This document shows positions 50,820-62,300 of a stretch of DNA of 64,000 bases, piece by piece (within the stretch, counting starts at the first letter, position 1; every line of letters starts with the position of its first letter). The position numbers and the translations under genes were made by a program. The notes below the pieces were generated by a model. It had not been told where the DNA came from and searched no databases. It saw nothing but the letters and a program-made list of their open reading frames with translations. Origin of the DNA: Populus alba (lineage: Eukaryota > Streptophyta > Magnoliopsida > Malpighiales > Salicaceae); contig NC_133300.1 of NCBI RefSeq assembly GCF_005239225.2, forward strand, positions 11,065,875 to 11,129,874, read 5' to 3'.

Positions 50820-52340
50820 AAATCTGTATATCTTTCCCTGATACACCATTGTATACACTTGAACTTGCATATTTCCCGACTCTGGGTCCTCAGAAGACCT
50901 AATTAGTGGCTCTGCCACATCTTTGTTGAGTTTGAACGATAATAACAACTCTCCTACCACGATATAGGATAAAGTGTTGAAACATGAAAACAAGGTCAAA
51001 GAACATGACTGCCTGCAAAATATGATTTATCAAAACCAGAGAAACGAGAACAAAGAAGGATATGAGATGGAACATATACTCTCACTGCAAGTTACTTGTT
51101 TTAAAGAAAATAACTGCAATAGACAGGCCGCATATGCTATGGAAAGAGTGTTAAGCCATATTACTGGCATGAGATTGGCGAGTAACAGTTAAAACGATTT
51201 GCATAGTCTATAAAAAAGGATACAGAATGACGGAAGTTTTATATACCAAAGATAGAGACACCTTTCATGTGTTGCCATAAAAGTTCACCCAAGAAACTGT
51301 CAAAAAAAGCGAGGTCAAATTTGTGACATGCATAACACAGTTTCCCAAATGGTAAGATATAATTCCCTTCACGAAGATGTAACGCACTTTGGTCTATAGA
51401 TTGCACAACCATTTGGGCATAATTTGTCACCCCTCCAAGAAAATCAAGTAAAACGAATCTGATGTCCGTGCTCTTTCGCATGAAGTTCACCACTGCCTGT
51501 TCTCAAAGCAATGACAAACGACATGCAAGAGTCAGAATACATTCTCGAGGATCAGATAAAGGTGGGCTTATTTGGTTAGTGAGAAATGTTTTGAAAATGA
51601 TTCTTTTGGAACATATATAAGTTCCATCCATTTGTTTCTAATTGGTTATTTTATCACTTAACAAACATATCAATGGCAAAATTCTGAGGAAGCTAAGTTG
51701 CAACATCTGTTACGTTAATAAAGATTAGTAACTAAATCAGCACTTAAGGAACATGGCTTTAGTGCAAGCTTTAAATATACTAAAATGGTTAAGAGACAAA
51801 TCTGTCTGAAAATTCTGTTCTTTTTCCTTTTCTTTTTCGCTGCATGCATGCAAGTGTTGGGTGGGGTATTATTGATGCTAAGCGGTGAAGAGCACGATTA
51901 GTAAACACGAAGAAGAGTTTTGTATGGTATGTATTGTGAAAAGGTTAACGAGGCTTATTGCCAGTGTGATGGAAAATTGGCAATTAACCTCTTACGAAGA
52001 CTTCTTGATGACATGAAGGAGAAGCAATTCTGGCCTGGGGAATATACTTGATTGCTGTCACAAGAACTTGAATTGAGCTGCAGCAAAAAATAATAATATT
52101 ATTAATAATTCAACGAAGTGATTCGTCAATCGCCACTTCAATGATAAAGTGATGAACAATGATAGATGGAAAAGAACAAATCTTAATTTCTCACCACTAT
52201 CATGGACTTATAATGCCTTGGTCATCACCCAAAAAAAAAAAAAATCGCATGTGCAAGCAACATTAAGGCTTTACAATATCCTATGAATGCACCAAAAGAA
52301 TGGTCTTTAAATGAAACTTGACTGGTTTCCATGATTACTA
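50820..52340 (-). pseudogene. Partial cystinosin duplicate (exons 5-8), broken
   Basis: Exon-like blocks match cystinosin exons 5-8 in order, with introns retained: exon 5-like 52077-52035, exon 6-like 51496-51388, exon 7-like 51296-51247, exon 8-like 51012-50862. Intronic similarity extends to about 52340. Lesions seen: the exon 5 donor has changed from GT to GC; exon 6 is 9 bp shorter (109 against 118 nt) within the segment before 'LLDFLGG'; exon 7 has an in-frame TGA at 51267-51265; exon 8 is frameshifted and has lost the native stop. Exons 1-4 are absent. Because introns are kept, this is a segmental DNA duplication about 10 kb upstream of the parent, not a retrocopy. Confidence 0.9.
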
Positions 52341-53396
52341 TTTATCTTATATTTTATTTATAAATTAGAAATAGGAGTAATTTTAAATTAATATTCATAA
52401 TCAATCAAATAATTTGATAAATAAACATGAAAAACATGAATGAATTGGAAAAAAAAAAACAAAAGTTGACAAAAACAAAAAAACAAAACAAAAACTTGAG
52501 AGTAGTTTAGGGAGTTGTTGGAGCGTGGTATAAATTGTTTTTTTTAATTATTTTTTATAAATATATTAAAAAATATATTTTTTTAAAAAAAATTAATATT
52601 AACACATTAAAACAATTTTAAAAAATAAATAATTAATTTAAAACAAAGAAAAAATATTAAATTTTTAATTTTTTACAAAAATATTTTTAAAACATAAAAA
52701 ACAAACAAATTATTAGGATTGTTCATGATTAATAAATGTTATTTTTTATTTTAAATAATTATTTTAAAACTAACTTGTAATAAATATAATAAATCACAAA
52801 TTGTCTAGAATCATCACCTAATTGTTTTTTAGGTGTTAGTAGTTTCTAAGTAGCAATCTAGATAATTTTAGAATTTTAATTTAGAATTATTAATTTATTA
52901 CTCTTTTATTGTATCGATGACAACATAAATAACCAGCCATTATTATTTTTAAAATTAATATTTAAAAACTAAAAAATTATTATTTTAGTAAACTTTCCAA
53001 TAAAAATTACTTTAAAAACAACCATTACTACTGCTAAACACCCATAGTCTTATTGTGAATTTCCTCTCTTTTATTATTATTTTTCTAAATAAAAAAAAGT
53101 CGCACCCACAGAATGGAATAGAAGGCAATTTCATACGCTACCGCCCGTTATTGTATAAATCAGGATGCTCTTTACGAGAAGGGACGAAGTCATCAAATCT
53201 TTCTGAAATTTTAAATTTGCTAAAGTGATACAAAAAGAAATAATTCATTTTCAGACTGCACAAAACAAATGGTGACAAGAGACACGTCTTGTATGTTTCA
53301 GGCATGCAACAGACAACTATATTATTGATTACTCTCAATGGCGGTGGGAACCCTAAAATAAACATCGCAGCACCGCAGCAAGACTGATCTAGAAAA
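52341..53396. other. AT-rich intergenic DNA with a MITE-like trace
   Basis: The 'gagttgttggagcgtggta' start at about 52511, followed by long A/T-rich sequence, resembles the common Salicaceae MITE type also seen at 55265. The 3' UTR of the XPG gene is expected in the last few hundred bases. Confidence 0.35.
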
Positions 53397-56300
53397 TCAC
53401 ATTTTCCTCCGTTTTCTTTTAAGGAAGTACGGCATTGCACTTAGACTTCCTGCACCACCAGTTGCCCCCGTCTCATTCTTAGTTATTTCTGGGCCAGAGA
53501 CACTGCTCCTTAAATGACCACCAGCATGTGCTGCTGCAACCACGCTGTCTGCATTCAACTCAGTTTCAGAAGCACTCGTCCTCCCTCCATCTCCGACCTC
53601 CTTCAGGTGCTCAGTACCATGCTCAACATCTTCCAAAAGATCACCAGTTGCAGGTGGGCTATGGGCAGTGCCTTGGTCCATGCCTGCGTCACTTTCATCC
53701 AGGCAAAAACCACCTCCCCTTTCAAGGTGATCATCAGAAGGTTCAACCTCCGAAAAATGGCTATTTCGGTCCACGCCAGGGAGACCAACTTCCTCTCCAT
53801 CAAAGCAAAATCCATCTCCCCTTTCAAGATAATCCCTGGAGAAGCTCTGAAGTGAAGAATCTCCCACTTCAAGTTGTTCATTGTCTTTGATGCCAATGCC
53901 ACCATCTCCACGTGCTTCTTGAGCAGAAGAGAAATCTTGATGCAGTGCCTCTTTGTCAAACCCCTTTTTATCACCCTGGTCCAAGGACTTCTCCACATCA
54001 TCAATTTCCAAGTCATCGACTGTGTAATTTACAGGCTTCCGCAACCGTGTTGACTAAAAAGAGGGGAAAAAGTTGAAAAGAAACCTTCGTTAGATTCAGC
54101 TTAAAATAATGAATAAGCCTTCTTGAAATAACATTATTGTAGATGCAAGTCTACTATATGGAATTCCACCATGTTCAATTTACAGAAGGCTCATTTTCAC
54201 AACTTGCATGATGGTCAGAATCATGACATCATGTGATGAAAATTTAAGCATATAGAAACCTTTATACTAATTTTGCACCAGATAAACCAAAACCAAGACA
54301 TGCAGCTGTCTATGCATGTACTGAATAACTCCAGTGCATGTTTATCAGGCTGGGGCCTTCTTACATATATGAGATGGGGAGTATGGCTCCTCAAACTGTC
54401 AAAAGAGAACCTAAAATGCTTAATAGCTCACCTAAAACATTGGAATAAACTACAGTAAATCAACAAGCAGGCGAGGCAAAGCTTTTGAAATTGAACTAAA
54501 GTCTGTTGCACCTTAATAAGAACAAACCACAAACAAGTGAAGTTCTCCACTTGCTTGCTTTCCATGAATTTATCAACGCGACATTATATAGACTTCGTTA
54601 TGCCATAAAGGAAGTAAGCAAATAAAAATTAATCTCACCTTCCGCAATTCATGTGGGCCACTTGACTCATACACATGCACTTCATGCTCATCATGACCAC
54701 TATCAACATCACAAGAGCTTGAATCTGATTGTTCAAAACAAAGATTTGCCTTTCCCCTTCCCCTTCCCCTTCCCCTTCCCTGGCCTCTCCCTCTACCTTT
54801 TCTGTTTCTTAGGAATCCTCTATCGCTACATTGCCTAACAGTTGCCTCTGTATTCTCAACTTCAGGAAAAACAGGCTCCTCAGCAGTCCTTTTCCTGGAC
54901 CTCTTTGGTTTTGATTTTTCCAGAAAACTACTCTTATTGCCAGGAGCATTTCTTGCAGTTCTCTTTGAATGTGTCTGAGGTTCATTGTCACCAGATTTCC
55001 CAGATAAATTTCCAGTTCTACTTTTAGAAACTTCTTCCACAGGATCATCCATCATGTCAGAGTATTGGTTTCCAGTGATCCCTTTAACAGCCTTCTTGAT
55101 TCTCTTGCTACGAATTTTTGCAAATCTTTCATTGAAACTGTAAAATGCTTCCAGTCGTAGTTGAGTCTTCAACAAATAAACCAAGTAGAAACTTATCAGC
55201 ATCTCCTTACATCTTACATAGAGTATGTTGTCAAGATATCTCATTTAAGTAAAATACCCTGTTATTTTATTGTGGGGGGTTTGGGAGTGTGGCCCAAACG
55301 GAGGTTTGCTAAAATTCAAAAATTTTTTATACTTTTGAATCATTTTGATGTGCTGATGTAAAAATAAATTTTAAAAAATAAAAAAAAATATTATTTTAAT
55401 ATATTTTTTAGCAAAAAAGCATTTTAAAAAAACAACTGCAACCACACCCTTGTAATATCCGGTTTATCCTTCCATGTTAAAAAAAAAAAATTAAAATTTA
55501 AAAGAAAAACAAATTAAGGCATTTTTACAATTCCTCCAGCTTTCAGTTTCTAATTTCAAATGGAAAAAATCATAACAGATGCAAACTATATTCACTTAAT
55601 GTCCTAAATTGGTATGAGCACTGTATCAACAAAAAGACCTTGATTTTATTGTAATGTCTAATTTAGCCTCCAGTAATTAAAGCAAAATAAAACTTCCAAA
55701 AAAACCAAAAAAAATAAAAAAAAAAATATGGTGTTTTACTATTACTTCAATCCTAATTCAAAATATGTAGATAACAAATATTTAACCATTCAATTAATGT
55801 TCTCTGGTATGTAGATCATAGCTTACTCTTGAGAGATATAGAATGTTCTTTGTGAGGAATGTGTGTTCATTTAATGTCCTAAAATTATATAAACTTGATC
55901 TATATACTAGGATACAGATAATTATATTCAATTTCAAGCAACAACCAAATACAAGTTAGGCAGCAAGTTCTATTACAATTTATTGATTTTATACATTTGA
56001 GTTAAAAAAAAGAAGAAAACAATGGCATTTAACAGTAAAGCGTGCTTTTCATGACACTTTGATTAGTTGCAAACGAAGATACCAGATCATAACAAAGGTG
56101 GATGATTAATGCAGACAGCAAAAGAAGCGAACTTTAGTCTTTTCATAGACAAGGGTATCTGTTTCAAGAAAACTGTCCAAGTCTGGGTTTACTCTCAATT
56201 TAGTATTCTATTAGTCTTAAAGAGAAATCAGCTTTATTAGGCAATTTTAAATAGGACAATCAGTATTTTCTTACATAGGAAGATAAATCCAAGGAGCTCT

Positions 56301-59300
56301 ATGTAAAGGTTATGTAATCATTCAATACAGAGAATCAGTTTATGGATAAAATTCCAGCAACTTTGCTTTTGATTGCATGACTCAACTTTCCATAGGTGTT
56401 AACTCCTAAGAACCCTAGATGTGAAGCTTAGGTTTTTCTATCCTCTTGGTGTAACTCCAAGAAACCCTATTAGCATGACTCTAATGATTTCTATAATGTC
56501 CAGCAGAAAACACCATCAACCAAACCTCAAAACACTCGTCAGCATTCCCCAAACAACCTCTCATGCATACCTAATCAACCCAACAATTACCCATCAAAGA
56601 TAAATCTTAAAATTTCCTAAAACACTGCCGACACTGTTCACAGCACCAAACAGATAGAAAAAGTTTGCTTAGAAAATATACAAAAAATATTCTTTATTAC
56701 GTAATAAAGCAGATGCATGTTGGTAGAGAAGAGTGTGTAGATGCATAAGCACATGTGCTATTTATTATCATAACGAGGGCATGTTAGCTTGTTTGAATCT
56801 CATGCATGAACATGAGTAAGCAAATGTGTCTGAGCATGCAGATGAGAGAGGAACACAACCTCATGTTTATTATACTCCTTCAGAACAGGAAGTAGCAACT
56901 CATCTGACTTCTGAAAGTTCCACCCAAACTTTTCCCAGCATAATCTGTATGTAACCACAGCTGGTCATTGAAACGAACCATCTGATTTTATATGGGAAAA
57001 TATGCTGCCGGTTATTTTAAGAACCATAGAGAATCAGTTTGGTGTACTAATAATGCATGATTTGGGTGCATTTTAGCATTGGGTATGTGTTTTCTAATTT
57101 CAAAATGTTGGAGCAAATGATTGAAAGCATGGTGACCAAGACGATGCAATCTTCTCTTGAAAACAGCTCTCAAAAAGCAGCAGGAACTTTAGCATGGATC
57201 ACATTAAAACTTGGAAAGAAAAATAACGCATTGTAAGTATCATCAGCGTAGTCCTATAGCATGTGTAATAACAAATTCAGCAAGGGTAGAAATGTTCAAC
57301 ACAGCATAGACCTAGAAGCAAACACAAGCTGTACATACCGAAATTTATGAAAACCAAAGGTGAGATAACTTACCTGTGAAGAGCATGAAGATCTGGTTTT
57401 CCCCATGTGAAAGGCTCAGTTGATTTGTCCACTTGCGGGCAAGAATACGCAGAAATGACTGCTTCACTCGGAAAAGAAGAAGGAATGTGCCAGTTCTTGC
57501 TCACATTTCTCTGTACAAATTTAAATTTGGGATCTCTTCTATCATGCTGATTGCTGAAGTATGTGTCAACAAGGAAATGACTAATTCTGTAAGAACTTAC
57601 ATGCTTATCCATGAAAACCTGCTTTATCACTTGATCATGATCTGCAGATTGCTTTTCTTCATGAGCTTGAGGAATGTTTAGGCCAGATGGGTTCGTTCCT
57701 TCCATGCCATTACCTGTGCAATTTGCTTCACTACCACCAACCTTTGACTCTTTTTTCCTCGCACCCAGACCAGTTTGAACATCAAACTTTCCTAGGATAG
57801 CTGGATCTGGTGATTCAATCCAATCCCTGAATTTTTTAAGGCCATCCTCCTCTGGGAATGCAGTCACAACCTCAATAGCATTGACAATGCCAATGCCACT
57901 ACAACAAACACACATCCCATTAAAGTTCATAAACTTAACAATAAAAAATAGAATGTCTAATAAAGCATAAAAATGGTTCTTAATACTCAAACCAAGCAGC
58001 TCAAAACAATGTGCTTGTAAAAGAGTAAATTCAAAGACATAAAGGAAAACCTACATGCATAAGAAGAAAGCATGACTATTGAGACTTAGAAGCCAAACCA
58101 GTATCTGTTAATTACCTAACTCCCTCGGTATAATCACTTCCAAGAAGCAGAGCCATGCGAATTAATTTCTCTCTTGATAGACCAAGCTCTTTCTCAATAT
58201 CCTGCAAGCAAATTGCCAGAGTATGAATGGCAGAATGTTAAGAATAAAAAGAAAATATATAATTTGCGCTAAAACAGCAGAGAGCTGTAAGAAAAAGAAA
58301 TGAAGCAGTAAAAAAGAGCCCAAAAGTCAAGAGTAATTTTAGAAGCATTCTAGCTGGAAAAAAAATCATGCAAAAAAGAAGGGACCTTTATGGAGAAAAC
58401 TATTGCAAAGATGCTGAAAGGCAAGTTTTCTCAATTATTTAATCACAGAACTTGATCCCAATATCATAGCAGTTGTGACAGAACAATAGAAGACAAAAAA
58501 TTTTGAAGGATTCTACCAGACCTTCATGAAGTATGTCTCCACATATTTACGATCATCAAATATATTCTTATACACATTTCGAGCTCCAAACAAGAAGACA
58601 TCAGAATCATCAGTCACAGCACCATCAACATAATTTGCAAGTTCCATATATGCACATTGAGCTTCTGCTTCCATTGGTGCTATAATATATGGTAAGCCAA
58701 ACATCTGCAGCAGCTCCTACAGATTATAAAATGACAAACAACATGAGTTTGGTGCTGCAAATTATTTGATAAGCCAAAATCAGTATCATTTCTACAGAGA
58801 ATAACATTAACCGAAAAAACATAAGTTTCTCATTTCCTCATGTAAAACCAGAATTTTAGTATCACCCATTGCAATATATTGTTTGACGTAAGCATAAGAA
58901 AACAGTTATCCTTAGTGGTCAGTGTATTTGAAGTTCCATAGTTGATATCCAAACAGAAAACAAAACCTAATTTTTGGACAAAAAAACATAGAGAGAGTTT
59001 GATCAATCAAGGACAAATCATTGCATGCTAGACTCCAATAAGGACATGAAGCAAGTTGGTCCTAACAACTTGTTAATTGTCACCACTTGATTTAGCTGTT
59101 AAGTCAGATAGGAAGTTTCAGTGCATACCTGACATTCTGCAAACATCTCACTGGTGACTGATTCCGCATTACGCTCAAGCTTTCTCTGTTCATCTCCTAG
59201 ATTACTATATTCTTGATCTAGTATTAGCATTTCATTCTCCAAACTAGCCTCTGTAAAATTGACCTGTTCATTCTCATTATCCATGGATGCAGATTTGCTG

Positions 59301-62300
59301 ATATAGCATTCCCTTTCACTATGATGGTCTTCTGCTTTTTTTTCTCCGTCAAGTTTCTCTGCAAAATCACTGCCATTCACTGAATCTTCTGGGAAAGAGT
59401 TCTCAACTGAAAGGCATGGTGGCTCAGCCTCAGAACTAATTTTCTCTCCACCAATGAACGTGGATGGCTCTGCTTTCTTATCATTTCTATCATCAATTAG
59501 CTCAGTAAGCGGTAGATAAGTAGATGCTACTATAGCGGTATGAGAGCCGTCTCTTGAATACTTCTCCTGGGAGGCAGATAACCCACCATTCTCAATATCA
59601 GAAGCAGGTTCCAAATTCAAGTGGTTCTCCTTTGCTTCCAAAGGGCCAATTGATTCAATAGATGGCATGCCTCGGCACTCATTCTCCCTTTTATCCACAT
59701 CTTGGCTTATCCGGGCAGGATTAGAATGCACATAACTTTCACGTGATTCATTTATTAGCATCACCACATCATCAGGATTATAAGCTTTAGATGACTTTAA
59801 TTGGCTACCCACAGATGGAAAGGCTTGTGAGATATTAACTTCACCTGCATCACCTAGGTTTTCAAAACCCAAAATTTCAGAGATTGATTTGCTTTGTTGG
59901 GTAGCATCCTTCCTGAGCATAGCTGAACTATTATCTTCTTGATCAAGAAAGCCCACACCCTCATAAGCATGTCCTCTAGAGCTTTTAACATTTCTAGGAT
60001 CAGATTCTGAGTGGATGGATTTTTCACTCCCAAGATCACTAAGACTTCTAATTATGGCCTCCTGCAAACCAGCCTCATCTTCTATAGAACCTCCAGAAAC
60101 TTGATTTCTTGATTTAGCTGGATATGAGGACTTATCATGAACATCAACATCTACTTCTACCCATTCCACTTCACTGTCATTCCTAACATTTTCTCCAGAG
60201 ATTTTAATATTTTCTGGGTTAGATTGCGACTGGATGAATTTTTCAACCACTAAATCATTAAGACTTCTCCTAATAGCATCCTGATAAGCAGCTTCTTCTT
60301 CCAAAGTACCTTTGGAAACTAGTTTTCTTTTTGATTCAGCTAGATAGGAGGAGTTATCATGAATATCAGAATCTCCTTCCATCCATTCCACTTCACTATC
60401 ATCGCTAACATTGCTAGCCTTAAGAGATGGCTTAGTTCTTAATTCAACATCATTAGGAGAACTATTAGCTTTTCCTTCAACAATTCCTTCCTCCCAGTCA
60501 CTATCAAAAGCAGAATCATCAGAATATCTTCTTGATGTACTATTGCCAGCAGAAGAGATTTTTACAGGCTTTTCAGCTACTAAAGAAGCAAACACTTCGT
60601 CATCACTGCTAAAATGCTTGCTCTCGTCACCAACTTCAAAAGATATCTGCACAGAAGTCTCATTACTCAACAAGGACTGCTCGTTCATCTTGTTCAAGTT
60701 AGTGGAGTTGCCATCGATACCATGTGAACTTTCTCCATTATGATTTTCATTGGGAAAACATCTGGGGGTACCAATCTTATTTCTGTCATGCACAGACCGA
60801 GTACTTGGAGTCTTGATAGAAAGCATTTTCTCCTTTTCAATTTCTTTCATTAAATCCAAGTTCCTTTGCAAATCACGGGTCATGCGCATCCCCATGGCTC
60901 TGACTCTACTGACTCGCATATGACCTCTTTCATCAAGATATGTCTCAACATCATCATCAAAAGTACTGCTAGATTCATCCTGGGAAAATCCTGTCACAGT
61001 ATTGGACTTACAGATAGATGCAACACCAGCCACAAAATCTGAAGATGGTTGCTTTACTGGTTCCTTTTGTTGCTCGTGTCCTTTTCTTCTCTTCACTCCA
61101 GCAGTTGTAAGCAACCTAAACATCTTTGAAAAAGTAAGTAGATGACAGGCAATGCCCCATGAAATTGGAAGTGTCTACAACAACAAATGGGATGTATGCA
61201 TGAAAGTGAATCGGATTAAGGTTGTGCTTGGATTTAGGTTAACACCCCTTAGCATCTACCCCAACCCACTCCTACCAATTAACATTTAACCTTGTGACAG
61301 TTGATATAATGCCTTTTCAAAAGACAGGGCATTTGCCAAGCATATTTCATTAGTAGAATGAAAATAAAGTACTCACTCTTTATCCCCAGAAAAGGATGAT
61401 GAGAAAATAAATTCTCGGTTTGCATCAGAAGCTATCCTTGAAGCCTGGACACCACCAACATCATTCCCAGCAGCAGCTTTCTGCACTTGATCTATCTCAC
61501 GACGGAAAGCAACAGTTTTAAGATAAGCCTGTATTTGAAGCTCAGAGAATTTTTCGGGCACCTAGTTAAATATGAAATGAGCAAATAAGAAATTTGCACA
61601 CAATTTGATGGGATACATGCATCACTGTGATATGATAAATGTGAATTCAAATGATAAATAGTTTGTGTCAAGCACCACCTTTTGTAAGTCCTAGTATAGT
61701 CACCAAGCACATGGTAAATATGAAATCAATCAACTTCAGAAATAGAAAAGTGATACAAAAACTAGAAAACATTCACATGAAAAATCTTTATCAAGAGCAG
61801 TGCATTCAAGAACTGACCTTCTTGACTTTTTGATACCTTTGTCTGTTTTCAGCAATCAATTTCTCTCTCATCTACAAAATAGGAGATGAACAACTAACAT
61901 CACAGTAAAAGCAATGGGCGGAGAAAGCTGAAACATTTTATCTCGTAGAAAATCAAAACTAGCTGTTCACCAACATTTACCTGGACCAGAAGATCAAGTT
62001 GCATTGATGGTGGCAGAGCTGCTAAAACAGCAGGATCAACCTTCCCATGTGGCTGCAAAATGGATCATGCTCAGCTGTAAGGTTAAAAAAAAGACAAAGT
62101 TGCATACAGGCACTCCGTGGCACAAGAACAAAAAATCCCGGAAAGAATAGAGCCTGCGTCTAGAAGATGAGTTCTGAGAGAGCAACCATACATGGCATAT
62201 ACCACTAAATTTCCTATTTCAAACATGAACTAGAGAGAGATAAACCAATAAAGAAAGCATCAATGCATCCCTGGTTCATAGGGCACTTGAACTTTGTTCT

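Noticed and set aside
50814..51493. Minus-strand frames at 51239-51493 and 50814-50999 as a functional small gene
   Set aside because: They match cystinosin exons 6 and 8, but the intervening exon 7 has a stop and exon 8 is frameshifted; treated as a pseudogene.
53514..54016. Open frames of 113-137 codons on both strands over the last XPG exon
   Set aside because: They are other-frame readings of the true exon, without family resemblance.
57375..57990. Single 206-codon minus-strand frame as one exon
   Set aside because: It includes intron sequence at both ends and an in-frame 90-nt intron in the middle; the conserved residues fit two exons.
61121..61123. ATG upstream of the large XPG exon as a gene start
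   Set aside because: A 'tttag' acceptor 6 bases later joins in the right phase to exon 61561-61377 and restores the 'SGDKELLTTAG' reading, so this ATG lies in the intron.
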